This document shows, in pieces, positions 12,607 to 23,533 of a stretch of DNA of 64,000 nt; position 1 is the first letter of the stretch, and every line of letters begins with the position of its first letter. The stretch is from the NCBI GenBank assembly GCA_963930655.1, contig OZ005603.1, positions 23,140,201 to 23,204,200 on the forward strand, in the 5' to 3' direction. A program made the position numbers and the translations under genes. A model generated the notes under the pieces. The model saw only the letters and a program-made list of their open reading frames with translations, did no database searches and was not told where the DNA came from. The DNA comes from Myrica gale (Eukaryota > Streptophyta > Magnoliopsida > Fagales > Myricaceae).

Positions 12607-12795
12607 GAAGATTTATTCCCACCCAATTTTTTATTTTGCTTCTTCTCCAAGCTAATTCGATTAGAGAGGACAAAGTGAGAGAGAGAACATCACTCTCAAA
12701 GCTGCTTTGACGAGTATTGAGCGAAAGAGAGACAAAGTGAGAGAGAGAAGATTTCTTCCCGCCCAGTATTGTGCTTCTTCTCCAAGCTGCTTCTT
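12607..12795. repeat. Local direct duplication
   Basis: Two blocks repeat about 140 bp apart: gaagattt.ttccc.ccca with gcttcttctccaagct, and acaaagtgagagagagaa. No coding potential. Confidence 0.6.
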
Positions 12796-12860
12796 ATCCG
12801 CTGGATGTGATGGGTCTATTGGAATTTGAAGGGTCTCTCATTATCTCTTATAGATAATAT

Positions 12861-13840
12861 GTGGAAATTTACTTTGTGAATTTTGCAAAAAATGTGTTCG
12901 ACAAAATGCCGATTACTGGGCTGACTTATTGTAGACTTATAGCTGGTGATGCAACCCTTGAAATATATACATTTTTTTCCCACACGATGCAACCATATCT
13001 TTTGTCTTTTCCTATAAGTTTTACTGATTATCCGAATTACTATTTTATTTTTTGGTTTTTTGTTGGACTCGGTGGGGGTTGCTTTTATAACTATTCCCAG
13101 ATAAATTTTCAGCTCTCAACTAGGCAGGGAGTAAGGAAAAGTGTGCTTTTTTGTTTCAGCTCTCAGCTAGGCAGGGACTAGGGATAAATTCTCTGTCCAA
13201 CAACTACCGCGCGCGCAAGGCTTAAACAAAAGACCAATTGCTTGGACTGTGGTTGTATAAGGTTTGTTGAAGAAGAGGCGATTGGTCTACATATATATGA
13301 ATTTTAAATCTGCTACATGTAGAATGAAATTCCACGGAGTACGATTTTAAAATTAATGCTCATTTTTCATTAAAAAGAAAAGCAAGAACTGATGTAATAT
13401 TATATGCTTATAATTAATCTGAAAACAACAAATAAATATTACCTGGTGAAATCCTTTTTCGTGAGTTAGAAAAACTCCTAAATCAGCCAGACATAAATGT
13501 AACATAAAATCGCTAAAATCCACGTGGACATATCTCTCAATACATTAAGCTACCATATCTTTAATTGTTTATTATAGTTCTCACATGATAATTTGTTTTT
13601 CATTGTAGGCAGTGAAAGAGGAGGATGTTGATTATGCGTATAACAAGGAGGGAGATTTTAGTTGGTCATTGATTATTCTGATGTATTTGAACATTTTACT
13701 GTTTAGTTACTTGTATAGAAACTTGCAAGACGTGGTTATATGGTCAATGATTAAATATATTTTGTTTTATTACACATCTTCTTATGTTTTTATTTAAATT
13801 AATTCAAATTTGTATTATAGGAAAATCAAGAAAAAATGCA
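12861..13840. other. No gene recognised
   Basis: A 106-codon ORF at 12861-13181 is rich in Phe, Tyr and Ser and resembles nothing known to me. It contains a repeated cagctctcaRctaggcaggga block (near 13112 and 13158). The remainder is AT-rich. Confidence 0.4.
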
Positions 13841-13904
13841 GGTTTTACACAAATGTATCTATGTAGTGTTTTTAAAATGATTTAGTGGCATTTTAAAAAC
13901 GTTG

Positions 13905-14235
13905 CCACATACCAAACAAACCCAAAAAAAAAACACTGGCATAAGTTTTTAGCGGGGGTCACAAAACGTTGTTGGTAGATGTCTAAGTGTAGGAAAAAAA
14001 ATTAAGATATAGCAGCGTTTTTTTAAAACGATGCTAAAGACCTATAGTAGCGTTTTAGGAAAATGCCGCTAAAGACTTAGAGCGGCGTTTTAGGAAAACA
14101 CAGCTAAAGGCCTATAGCGGCGTGTTAGGAAAACGCTGCTAAAGAAAAGCACAGTCAAGCTCCGTGTCTATAGCGGCGGTCACAAACACCTCTAGCCGAC
14201 CGTCGCTATAGATCCCAATTTTCATTAGCGGTCGC
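13905..14235. mobile_element. CACTA-like subterminal repeat cluster
   Basis: Four or more units of roughly 36 bp, each a degenerate palindrome of the form TAGCGGCGTTTTAGGAAAAC followed by GCNGCTAAAG, lie at 13998-14135. More diverged AGCGGCGGTC and GACCGTCGCTAT copies run to 14235. Dense short motifs in both orientations are typical of the ends of plant CACTA (En/Spm) elements. The CACTA terminal bases and the 3-bp target duplication were not identified, so this is probably a fragment. Confidence 0.55.
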
Positions 14236-14239
14236 TCAA

Positions 14240-15286
14240 ACCACTGCTATAGCCTAGTTCCGGTGTTTTTTATTTATTTATTTAATATTTTCAGCCTGTT
14301 TTAAAAAAGAAAAACAAAAAAAAACGTAAGTGACCTGGGCCAAAGGACCCACGTCACTTGTTTAAGGCTTTTCAACTTCAAGAAATGAAGGAAGGCTCTT
14401 CACCTTCACCTTCGCGAAACGAAGGCTCTTCATCTCCTTCACGAAAATTCGCGAAGGGATGAACAGTGGAAGACAGCCCCAAGCTGAGCCTGAGGCCGTA
14501 GCCTCCCCTCCATCAGTTCCGTACTCACCCTTACAAAATGGGGATACTAGGGTTGTGTTTGTGTTGAAAAATTTTTGGTATTGAGTTTTGTGTTGGTATT
14601 GAGTTTAGTGAAAAAGTGAAGAGAGAGATAATTTTTTATATTTTTTTTATAGGAGAGAGAGATTATATTGTAATATTTTATTGTAAGTTGGTGAAAAATA
14701 TTGTGATATTTTTGGTGCAAACGCACCCCTAGATATCTACTCTCCATCTTAAGGGTATTACGGAATGATGAGTAAGGTCCTACAACCACTGTTCTAGAAG
14801 ATTATGGCACTGATATACACGTGGATTCAGGCAGCAGCTCTTCTTCTCATTGCATTGCTCGTAGTGTTTGTTAGCTTATTCCTTTTCTGTTATTTTCGTA
14901 TAAGCTGAGCTGTAAGTTGTTACGGATGGTCAGTAGGCGGTTAGAATATTTTTGTTAATCCCGAATGTATTCTTTCTTCATTCTTTGAGCAATTGTATAT
15001 AACCCTTAAGTTACGTGGCATAATATTCGATACAACGAGAGAAAATTTCTCTTCACAACTTAGCCTTCTTCTTCTCTGCCGTTTCTTAACAGTTTTATCC
15101 ACACAGAATTTGTAGGTCCGAAACAAAGTAATTGAACAAAAAGCAACAAAAGATATATAGGCTTTGACCCATTTGGGTATTATTACATAGCGGGATTTTT
15201 AGCAAGCCGAAATCAATACGTTACTGTCCAGATGGACTAAGAAAAAACTGAAACTGAGGAAACGGACGCGAAGATCTGGCTAGGAC
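14240..15286. other. No gene seen
   Basis: Contains direct repeats of cttcaccttc and gcgaaacgaagg (14390-14460) and a MITE-like stretch near 14547-14740. The interval downstream of the UGT stop (14800-15286) is the gene's likely 3' flank. No clear poly(A) signal was assigned. Confidence 0.4.
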
Positions 15287-16865
15287 TTAGGTACCCAACT
15301 TTGCTACAAATTCTTCTATGTTTATATCAGAACTCCCACCTTTGTCAACAGCTTCTTTGGCCAATCTCCTCCATTTCGATGCATTTTTCTTAATCTCTTT
15401 ACCGGTCTCTCCCTCCATTATTTCCCTTATGCAATGCTCTGCTGCTTCTCGCCGGACTGAACCTTTCTCGTCAACCGGAGCTTTCAGTCCCATCTTCCAA
15501 AAATCCATAATACACTTTGCATTCGTGCCTTGGTCTGTCCATTGCGGCACTCCGACCATTGGAACACCTAAGCTCAGGGCCTCCAAAGTAGAGTTCCACC
15601 CACAGTGCGTCAAAAAGCATCCCACTGCCTCGTGAGCTAGGACCTCCAATTGAGGACACCAATGGACTACCAATCCCTTCTCGGATGTCTCCTCGATGAA
15701 GTTTTCAGGGAGCTTTGTCTCTTCTGAGGCCCTGACAACCCACAAGAAAGAGCTGTTGCTCATTCTTAAACCCCAAGCTAGTTCTTGCATTTGCTCAACC
15801 TCAAGAACTGCCATACTCCCGAAAGAAACATAAACAACAGACCCTTTTGGACGACCATTCAGCCATTTCATGCAAGCATCGGTGTTTGGTTTGAAGATGC
15901 TAAATCCATAGGCTTTGTCATCTTCAAGCCGCTTGTCTAAGAACATAGACGGTATAGTTGGTCCTATTGTCCTCAATGGCCATATCTTTGTCATCCAATC
16001 CACCACCTGCGAAGGAATTCATCGTACCGATCGTTGTTGCAAACCGGAAAATCTACATCTTGCTTAGAAATAAAAAGGCGGAAAATCATGTCTAATCCAA
16101 ATCAACAAAATAACTTGCCTGTACATACCTTTACGCACCGCAGCCCCCGTGTTGGCCAAAAAATGATAAAAACAAAAGAGATTAAAAGAGTACAAGCCCT
16201 CGTTACTTGCGTACCTCTTGCTCCAGCTCGTAAAACGTGTTGCAAAGGACCCAATCAGCTTTGTCAATATTGGAGAATTGGTTCACAAGCAGGTCTAAGA
16301 AAGCCGGGTAGGATCCCAAATCATAAATGAAGGACGGCATGTCCTGTGGCTGGAGTTGTGGCAGTCCTGGAAGAACGATCTCTGGCTCCGAAAGAGGGAG
16401 TTTCAGCTCTCCTTTGTGGACATGGTAGAATATATTATTAACAACACAAGACGTAGTAAAAAACACTGCCCCGACTAACCCAAACTTTTTGGCTATGTCT
16501 AGAGCCCAAGGCAAGAAAGCATCATAAACGATACAATCAACAGGGCAGCCTGAGCTGGAAAGTCTCTCAAGAAGCTCGGCAAGAGTTTGTGATCCGACTT
16601 GCCGAAAGCGCTCGAAATAGGCGGGGATGCTCTCTGATTGCGAGATCCCGCCTTCGTCATAGCCATCGGAGATGGTCTCCAGAGCAATGGAACAGGCCTC
16701 TCTATGTATGGTCTTTGAGACGAAGTAAGTGGTTACCAGTGTAACTTTTACTCCTTTGTGCTCCAAACGCTTTGAGAATTCGAACATAGGATTAATGTGG
16801 CCTTGGACTGGATAGGCCAAGACTAAACAATGATCAGCTCTGTAGATCTTCGTTTCCTTCTCCAT
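15287..16865 (-). CDS. UDP-glycosyltransferase, UGT74-type
   Basis: Transfers a sugar from a UDP-sugar, usually UDP-glucose, to a small acceptor. UGT74 members act in the cytosol on salicylate, auxin-type acids, glucosinolate precursors or terpenoids; the acceptor cannot be read from sequence. Exon 1 is 16215-16865 (217 codons from ATG at 16865) and exon 2 is 15287-16006, giving 456 residues, a normal family length. The 208-bp intron (16007-16214) begins GT, ends AG and is phase 0 at the position usual for this group. Residues 23 (His in QGHINP) and 115 (Asp in VYDAFLPW) fit the catalytic pair. The PSPG donor box spans about 333-376, from [16 protein letters not shown] through HCGWNS to WTDQ, all key residues present. 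No frameshift or stop is seen. A broken copy of the donor box lies 3 kb downstream. Confidence 0.95.
16007..16214 (-). other. UGT intron
   Basis: Donor GTACGC follows CAAGAG at 16215 and acceptor GCAG precedes GTGGTGGAT at 16006. Reading through the donor would give a stop within three codons, so splicing is needed. The intron interrupts the linker between the acceptor-binding and donor-binding halves. Confidence 0.92.
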
Positions 16866-18204
16866 TTTGGCTTACACAGTTTAATTTGATAGCTCTCTCT
16901 TTTCTCTCCCCGTCTCTGCTTAATTTAAAGTGTTCTTGTGATTTTGGGGATCATAAATATGAAGAAGTGTACAATTTCAACGCGAAAGTGTCCTCTGTGT
17001 GACCTGTTCGAATAAGTTACTTGGAACTTCCAAAGACGTCCTCACTGTAAATTGTACAGAAAACGAAAGTGCAACCCATTTTCACCATCATATAGACGTG
17101 TAACTAAAAACAAATCATTTTTTACGTCGCTAAAGCTAGCGTTCCATATCTGAACCAAATCGGACAAAACAGAACAGTACTGTTCTTCACAACCTGGCCT
17201 CGTGAAAATTACAGCCTCGTGAGAGGAGGGAAAACTGATAGAATTTGATAAACTGTGCATTGAAACATAATAGAGAGAGGAGAAAGAGTAAGGAGAGATA
17301 GAGATTTAAGTGGTTCACATAGACAGTAAAAGGGTTGTATGGTTGTGTATGTATTATAAATCCATATAGATTACAAAGATTGAGTCTCTATTTATAGAAA
17401 CAATACAAAGCATAATAGAAGAATATTTCTATATTTAAAATTTGAATATTCAAATCTTGATATGATATTATCTCTAACAAAAACAAATACGGAAATTTGC
17501 AATCATGATCAGGGTGGTGGGTTAGAAGGGGCGAGTCTGCAAAGGGATTCATTGCACAAATCGAAATGTAGGTGATGTAGAAACAAGCTTTAGGGTCAAG
17601 ATTACTAATTTGTTTGATGCACTAATATACGAGCAACAAATCAACGTACGGAATTACATCGAGGACATTATATTTGGTCGGAATGGCGTCAACGTTGCAT
17701 TCGAATATAAGCCCTAGCAGTATCAATAGCACATGATAATCGTTTTCTGGACATACCTAATTTTATGGTAATTCTTTTCATACTAATAATTAATATGTTA
17801 TTTAATTTTATGTTCTATTTGTTTTATTAGAAAAAAATATTTAGTTATAAATCAATTCAAACATTTTGGTGTAGTAGGCCCAGCACTCCAAAAAAAATTT
17901 TTAAAAAAAAATCTGAAAGAGAAAAACGAAAAAGGAACATGGTTTTTGTAGGAGGAGAATAAATCAGCGAAGCCAGAGCCAGCTAAGATGTCCTTTGCTA
18001 CAATTACTACAACGGGGCCTGCAGTGACTTTTCGTTCGCTGTGATTGGAGGTTGATGGTGGAATTTATTGGAGCAACCTGTTCGTGGCAGGTACAGCCTA
18101 CAGGCGAGGGACACCAGCCTTGAAGTTAATTAAAGCCATGGGCGAGCCAGTACACGACTACAGGTGGAGCAATAAAACTCAAATTTAGGGTGTCAAATCA
18201 AATT
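16866..18204. other. UGT upstream region, no gene recognised
   Basis: Just upstream of the UGT start the plus strand is CT-rich (16890-16920), so the transcript leader is GA-rich. A 72-codon minus ORF (17042-17260) is not recognisable. At 17270-17460 the text resembles part of an LTR of a small retroelement, but no partner LTR was found. Confidence 0.4.
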
Positions 18205-19750
18205 TTGTCACCTAAAATTTACTTTTTTTTGACAAAATATTAATTTTGTCACCCAAAACAATCTAGGAACCCCAAAATTGTCCGGACAGGTCAAAACAAC
18301 GTTCGAACGTATATCTAGTGTGACGACATACACGCGTCGCGAATGAGTGACGATAAAACTCGTAAAAAAAAAACTCGTCCGGACTCCCAAATACACCGTC
18401 CAAACTCTATGCTGCGTGACAAATTGCAAATCGTCGTAAATGAGTGACCATTAAAATCATCACAATTTTTTGCCACCGTCCGGACAACACAAAAGGCCGT
18501 CCAGACGGTTAATTTAGATTCTTCTACCCGACGTCCGGACCAATAAAATCTGTCCGGACGGTTAAAGTTCTAGATCCATTTCGAATCCATCGAACATATT
18601 TAATGACTTTAAATTTGATTGAGCCACATATAAAAATAAAGCAGAAACACGTCCGGATGACACCAATAACGTGAGGACTACATAATAAATAAGCCTTCGA
18701 GCCCTTTATGTATGGTCCGGACGACCTTTGTACGTCCGAATGAACATGAAAACCATTCGGACACTATACAGGGTGACAAATTCCAAATCGTCGTAACTGA
18801 GTGACCATTAGAATCGTCACAATTTTTACAATGCCGTTCGGACGCGTTTTATACAAATTAAAAATCGTCATGAACACAAATCACAGTCCAGACATTACAA
18901 ACCTCGTTCCAACGGAAAAAACAGAGTCTGGACGGTAATAAAAAGGTCCGCACAGTTATGAGCGCTTCTTCCGCAAATTATCGATTATGTATTTTATTTA
19001 CTTTTTTTCTAACAATTGCATATTTGTAAACATTTTATTATATTATGAGCATCGAATATCTTTCTATTTATATTACTTTTAAATTTTTAATTAAATTAAT
19101 TTAAATATGAAGCAAATCGTTCGAACGGTAACAAAGGTGGTCCGAACGGTTATTCGGCCTCGATAACATGCGCACGCATAACTACCCGTCCGAACTCTTT
19201 GCGTTTAATTACTCCGTCTGAACGGTTATAAAGGCGTGTACCGGTCGGAAAGTGTTCGTCTGACGAAGAGTCCTAACCGTATACGTAGTAGTTCGAACGA
19301 GTTCTGAGGATGACCAATAGATATTTCGTCATAAATGAAACAATGGTGCAGACGTCTTTACGACAGCGTCCGGACGCTATGTAATCCTATTCGGACCATT
19401 TTATATAATAGTGCGCACAGATTGTACATGACGAAATTCATTTCGTCACCTTGGACGAACCGTTCGCATGAGCGGTTCGAACGTGTAGTGAGTACGTTCG
19501 CACAACTCATGTGAACGGATGGACTGTACTGGGCATGAAGATTTTAAATTTCGTCGCTATGAGACAAAATCGTTCGAACGGTGTTGTAAACCGTCCGAAC
19601 GGGTTTGAGCGACAAAACGCAAAAATCGTCACCTAAAACTTTGCATGACGAGCTTTAGGTGACAAACCGGTTTTGTCACCCAAAACAATAGGTGATGAAA
19701 CCGGTTTCGGTCCGAGTTGGCCGGTTCGGCCTGTTTGGTGGGCAACCCTA
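18205..19750. mobile_element. Palindrome-rich transposon remnant (CACTA- or hAT-like)
   Basis: About 30 degenerate palindromes of the form CGTCCGGACG or CGTTCGAACG occur between 18279 and 19600, roughly one per 45 bp, in otherwise AT-rich DNA. Blocks at both ends share the words TTTTGTCACCTAAAA and TTTTGTCACCCAAAACAAT, present as direct and inverted copies (18205-18265 and 19625-19695). Dense short binding-site-like motifs with GTCACC-type ends suggest the subterminal region of a CACTA-like element. The right edge (CCGGTTCGGCC to CAACCCTA at 19750) looks more like a hAT terminus. No transposase and no matching target duplication were found. Confidence 0.5.
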
Positions 19751-19802
19751 CTTACAAGTTACAACGTACGTACATTCGCACAAAATGCTTTGTGGTGTTG
19801 CG

Positions 19803-20030
19803 CTACGGTGCGAACATCCTAATTAATCCAACAATTCTAAAGTCAAATCTCTCTATCTAATAAATTTTCTAAATGAAACAAATATATATATAGTAAAGAT
19901 CAAGGAAAATACATATTTCAAATCTGGATTTTTACGAATTAAATGGATTAGGATTGGAGCTATATGAGCTGCTATAATAGTCACAAAGTCATGGCCAGTA
20001 GTTTTGGTATTGCTATCCTTGTAGATTGCC
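19803..20030 (-). repeat. Dispersed duplicate, copy 1
   Basis: Matches 26834-27121 at high identity in the same orientation, but lacks a block of about 60 bp present in copy 2. On the minus strand it includes the open frame AIYKDSNTKTTGHDFV followed by TIIAAHIAPILIHLI. It is cut off on its coding 5' side at 20030. Unrecognised protein family. Confidence 0.8.
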
Positions 20031-20046
20031 CCTAAGACCATATATT

Positions 20047-20885
20047 ATTTAATTTCGAACAAAAATATATTGTTAGATTAACTTATGCAATTAAAGTACA
20101 TAAGTTAATATATGGTCTTAGAGACTATGATTTAGTTATTATGTATATAGGTACATACATATAAAGTACATAGGTTAATTAGCACGTATTATGTATATGA
20201 TAAACACATATAACAAATGATGCAATGTTATATAAAAGACATTATACTTTTTTAATTATAACTATCATATATTATTACTACCAACCAATTTTAATTAAGA
20301 TTATTATATTATTTTAAAAAGAGTATAAAATAATATGCTATGTATTTAATACTAAGTGGGTGCAACGCACGTGCTTCTCAAGTGAGATGTTTTCCGTTCA
20401 AAATGACGGAAAAACAGACGGCGGGGTGCAAAATGTGGGTCAACGGTAGATGGAGGGTTTAATGTCACGAAATCATTAATATTGGGTGCAATGTGCGAGG
20501 GACCCCATAATCGGGGGGCGAAAAGCGTAATTTTCTCATAATAATAATAATAATAACATAAAAAATTTCACTTTCACCCCTAACCATAGAGTTAAAGTGA
20601 CTTTAGAGTTTAACCTATAAATTTGGTCACATTACACTTTCAAATTATAAAAAAGACATCACTAAAGTTCCTAATTTAGATATTGAAGAAGGTAACTTTG
20701 CTGCTCTTTGAATTTTGAATCCAAAACTGTGAGTTGTCTATATAATTTCCACATGTTTTAATTCATTGCACATCCATCGCTGTCAACACATTTACAGTAA
20801 CTCGGCTAAAGTGTATATAACATGCTATGAAACGAGACCTCTCATTCAAAAGAAATCAATATGTATAAATTAAGAATAATGTCCT
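20047..20885. other. No gene seen
   Basis: AT-rich with several short repeats (gtacataggttaat, tatgtatat). No protein-like frame. Confidence 0.5.
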
Positions 20886-21531
20886 TCACGTGCTTATGCG
20901 GACTGGACCGGATTTGCGGTCCGGTCGAGTCCTAAATTTTAAAATACGGCCCGGACTGGACCGGACCGCATTTAAAAAAAAAAAAATCTTACAATGCCTT
21001 GCATTTTCCCGTATTGCGTATTGCGGAGTCCCAGTCCCCAGATCTCTTCTCTTCTCCCGTTCTCCGTCTCGTCTCGACATCTTCTTCAGTCTTCCCCTCC
21101 CGAGAGACCGACTCCAAGCCAGCGGCCAGCCAACATAACAGCCTTCCCTCCAGTAGCTCGGCCTTAACTTCAGCGGTCGTCCCCTTCCTGCCCCCCTCCC
21201 AGTCTCGGCCTCCCCAGCGCCCTCTCCCCAGCGCAGCCATACCCAGCCCAAGGCCCCGAACCCCAGCGCCTCCGCCTCCCATCCACAGTGCCTCCGCCTC
21301 TCATCCACAGGAAACCCTATTCGGCCACTACACAGCGCCGCCCAGCCTCTCTTCTCCATTTTGGTAAGGATTTGACGATTAATCTGATGGTTTTTCCGTT
21401 CCTCACTGAATCGGTTAATGCGTAATGAGTTCCAAAAATTAGATTGTGAGAGTTGAGACTGTGAGTTGTTGAAATTTGGCTGTGAGGTGTGAGCTGTTGG
21501 TACGTGTGTTTTCAGTTTTGGATTGTAAATT

Positions 21532-21679
21532 TGAAACTAGGCTGTGGGTTGTTGGTTTGTTGCAGTATTGTGAAGTTGATTAATTTTCAAGTAATGTTGT
21601 TGGATTGAAACTAGGCTGTGAGTTGTTAGCTTGTTGCAATATTGTGAAGTTGATTAATTTTCAAGTAATGTTGTTGAAT
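21532..21679 (+). repeat. 74-bp tandem duplication in hAT leader intron
   Basis: The block starting TGAAACTAGGCTGTG at 21532 recurs at 21606 with a handful of substitutions. No coding sense. Confidence 0.85.
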
Positions 21680-21959
21680 TTCGTAAGTTACAGTGTTACA
21701 CTCTTGCTAATTTCGGATTGAATTTTGTAAGTTATACCTTTCAAAGATTATTATGTGACAAACATGATCATTCACACACAAACACACGGTTGCAAAAATT
21801 ATTATAATTTTACATGTTTCAAAGAGATCACATAAACAAAGGTTGATACTTGTCATATGAATATTCAATCAAACATCTTATTTTGTGTACTAAAGAAATA
21901 AACAGAGGTTTCTTGTCATATAACCTCATATTCAATCAAACACGATCTCATTAAAATTA

Positions 21960-23480
21960 GGGGTAAACTCATAGTTAGCCCCATATCTTTGGGGCAAAAT
22001 CAAGTTACTATCCTTATTTTCAAAACCAACAATTTGAGACCCCTATGTTTCAAAAGCACTCAATCCTCGCCCCCCAGTTTAAATTTATCGTTAAATGAAA
22101 TGATTTTTGGTGCACGTGCGTCTACTCCACCCAAATGGACGAATCTGCCCTCAGTAAGTGTGAGATCTATATTCAACATTTCTCTCACGAACTCAGCTCC
22201 CCCACTCAACATTCGGCCTCTCTGCTTTCATGCCGCCACCCAACTCATAGCTTTCAGCTTGGGCTCCACTTCTGTGGTTTTCACCTCTGACCAAAAAATT
22301 GCTTGTGAAATACTAACGTCTCCCTGTTTCGCCCGACCAATAGAAAAGTACGGCCAATGGAAGAAGAATGGCCAATAGAAAAGTACGGCCAGTGGTTCCC
22401 GTTGTGGATGATGATGAATCTACGAGGCAGATCTCTGAGAAGCTACCCTCGGCGAGATCTGACGGTGGCACACGTCGGCCGCCGGAACCGAAAACCTTGA
22501 AGTAGAACCGGTGGGACCGTGAGACAACGACAACGAAGATTTTGACAAAAGGATTGTAACAACGTTTCTGATGCATACACCATCAATGGTCTTCCGGGGC
22601 CTTTGTACAACTGTTCTTATAAAGGTACGTAACTGCATGAAGCAATTTAACTCATTTTGGTGCAAAGAGAATGTGAAACGTAGGCATTTCCGTAGGCCAA
22701 ATTGAATAAGCTTAACCATGCCAGATTTTTGGGGGCTTTGGCAGATACATACAGGCTAAAGGTCTTCCTGCACGCCTCTTTCCGAGACCAACACCAACCA
22801 TCACGACGAGTCCGAAGCGGTCTCGTGGCTTATCTCGAACCCAAACTTTGGCTCCAAGGTTGTGGAGGCTCTGGATGTGAAACCTGGCGAGGCTACAAAC
22901 CAAGCGGTGACTCAGTTGTGTGGAACCGATCGTGAAGCTAGGATTTTGAGGTACAAGGAGAAGAGGAAGAACCGGAAGTTAGAGAAAATCGTTCACTATG
23001 CTTCCAGAAAAGCCTGCGCGGAAACCCGGCCGATAATCAAAGGCCGGTTAGCGAAACGCACTGAGATTAAGTCCGAAGTGGACTTCTTGTATAACTCTTC
23101 TCTTCTTCCAGTTCTGCATATAAAGTACATAAAGCTTTTTGTTTGGCTTTTAGCGCTGCTTTCAGCAGTTTCTCCGAAGTCTTCTCGGGATCCGTACGAG
23201 CTTCGGTCGAGGCGGGAAATGAAGAAGAAAAACAACCGGTCATCCAAGAAGAAAAACTTTGGTCTTCGTCTGGGCAAAGGGCAGTCTGGTCATCCACCAA
23301 TCACTTATCAAGGGCATTTTGGTTATTTCACGAAAAACCGTCTCATTTGACTGTGAATTTAAACGAAGGGCGATGATTGAGTGATTTTAAAACATAGGGG
23401 TCTCAAATTGTTGGTTTGAAAAATAAGGGTAGTAACTTGATTTTGCCCCAAAGATACGGGGCTAACTATGAGTTTACCCC
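21960..23480 (+). mobile_element. Pack-MULE carrying a CONSTANS-like CCT domain
   Basis: The ends are long inverted repeats of at least 130 bp (21960-22095 and 23345-23480), beginning GGGGTAAACTCATAGTTAGC. The 9-bp duplication TTAAAATTA is exact on both sides (21951-21959 and 23481-23489). Together these define a Mutator-like element of 1521 bp. It encodes no transposase; its interior holds an ORF with a plant transcription-factor domain, making it a Pack-MULE, moved by MURA-type transposase supplied elsewhere. Inverted-repeat similarity of about 90% by eye suggests moderate age. It is inserted inside an older hAT element. Confidence 0.92.
22862..23350 (+). CDS. ORF with captured CCT domain (CONSTANS-like)
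   Basis: An open frame of 162 codons from ATG 22862. Residues 24-67 form a CCT motif: DREARILRYKEKRKNRKLEK, then HYASRKACAETRPIIKGR and LAKRTE. The CCT of CONSTANS-like factors binds DNA together with NF-YB/NF-YC and carries the nuclear signal. Zinc-finger B-boxes, normally at the N-terminus, are absent. Text after residue 77 is intron- or filler-like, including a hydrophobic run (about 85-103) and a basic stretch. The fragment reads like the C-terminal exon of a group I CO-like gene. Small changes from the usual consensus (VH for IR, C for Y, I for R in the RPRIKGR block) suggest drift. The start codon is arbitrary and expression is unknown. If made, the protein could compete with full-length CO-like proteins, which is inference. 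Confidence 0.6.
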   Translation: MEALDVKPGEATNQAVTQLCGTDREARILRYKEKRKNRKLEKIVHYASRKACAETRPIIKGRLAKRTEIKSEVDFLYNSSLLPVLHIKYIKLFVWLLALLSAVSPKSSRDPYELRSRREMKKKNNRSSKKKNFGLRLGKGQSGHPPITYQGHFGYFTKNRLI

Positions 23481-23533
23481 TTAAAATTATTTGACTTGAT
23501 GGTTTTGCTTCAATGACATAGGGATCAAAAACT

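Noticed and set aside
15318-15635. 105-codon plus-strand ORF
   Set aside because: Antisense shadow of UGT exon 2.
17270-17500. LTR of a small retroelement
   Set aside because: Text looks LTR-like but no partner LTR, primer-binding site or duplication was found.
20886-21367. Overlapping 82-157-codon ORFs on both strands
   Set aside because: Low-complexity CT-rich leader of the hAT element, with mutually overlapping frames and no motif.
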